Source of the DNA: Candidatus Methylobacter oryzae
GTDB taxonomy: Bacteria; Pseudomonadota; Gammaproteobacteria; Methylococcales; Methylomonadaceae
Assembly: GCA_945861405.1 (NCBI GenBank)
Contig: CAMAUL010000034.1
Span: 1-33,934, forward strand
Length of the DNA stretch: 33,934 bases
Direction of reading: 5' to 3'
Both the position numbers and the translations under genes were made by a program. The notes under the pieces are model-generated. The model did not search any database. It was given only the letters and a program-made list of their open reading frames with translations, and was not told the origin of the DNA. Positions 33,917 to 33,934 of this stretch are shown here, piece after piece. The number at the start of each line of letters is the position of its first letter. Positions within the stretch are counted from its first letter, which is position 1.

Positions 33917-33934
33917 CTACAAACTACAAACTAG

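Overview
The window is a gammaproteobacterial chromosome segment of moderate GC content. The housekeeping genes (pgk, rpoZ-spoT, recG, ubiC, cmoAB, hemB, aroE, lptFG, pepA-holC) read like gammaproteobacterial orthologues. The density of small palindromic repeats, together with the gene set, is reminiscent of Methylococcales-type methanotrophs. No methanotrophy gene is present, so that placement is only an inference.

Layout, left to right. (1) 1-7731: the end of a peroxiredoxin-like gene, then pgk, rpoZ-spoT, ridA and recG-ubiC, all on the + strand, with MITE-like inverted repeats after pgk and ridA. (2) 7755-9368: a REP-associated tyrosine transposase (RAYT) between matching REP elements, then an AT-rich orphan gene enclosed by a 66-bp direct repeat of the RAYT 3' end plus REP. 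(3) 9381-17383: cmoB, cmoA and an MlaC-like gene on the minus strand; hemB, a membrane protein and aroE on the + strand; a gamma-carbonic anhydrase and lptG/lptF on the minus strand. (4) 17707-25659: a lipid A L-Ara4N (arn) cluster in the order arnT, arnE-like, arnB, a DUF4160/DUF2442 pair, arnC, a split ArnA (separate formyltransferase and decarboxylase) and arnD. A WbuC-like cupin gene follows. (5) 26846-28817: pepA-holC. (6) 28857-33824: a type III restriction-modification system in the order res then mod.

The arn genes would together make UDP-L-Ara4FN, move it to undecaprenyl phosphate, deformylate it, flip it and attach it to lipid A. LptF/LptG, next door, belong to the LPS export machine. 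In many gammaproteobacteria lptF is divergent from pepA-holC-valS. Here that neighbourhood appears to be split by the arn block, and a degenerate copy of the lptF ribosome-binding site and first codons sits at the far side of the block, before pepA.

The most unusual feature is palindromic repeats lying in frame inside genes. A 48-nt palindrome encodes 16 residues of CmoB. Two copies of a different 51-nt element, in opposite orientations, encode 17 residues each in HolC and in the type III Res subunit, where the insert falls between the PD and ExK halves of the nuclease motif. A related hairpin array encodes the C-terminal tail of the ArnA-type formyltransferase. This resembles the protein-coding palindromic elements known from Rickettsia, but with sequence families specific to this genome.
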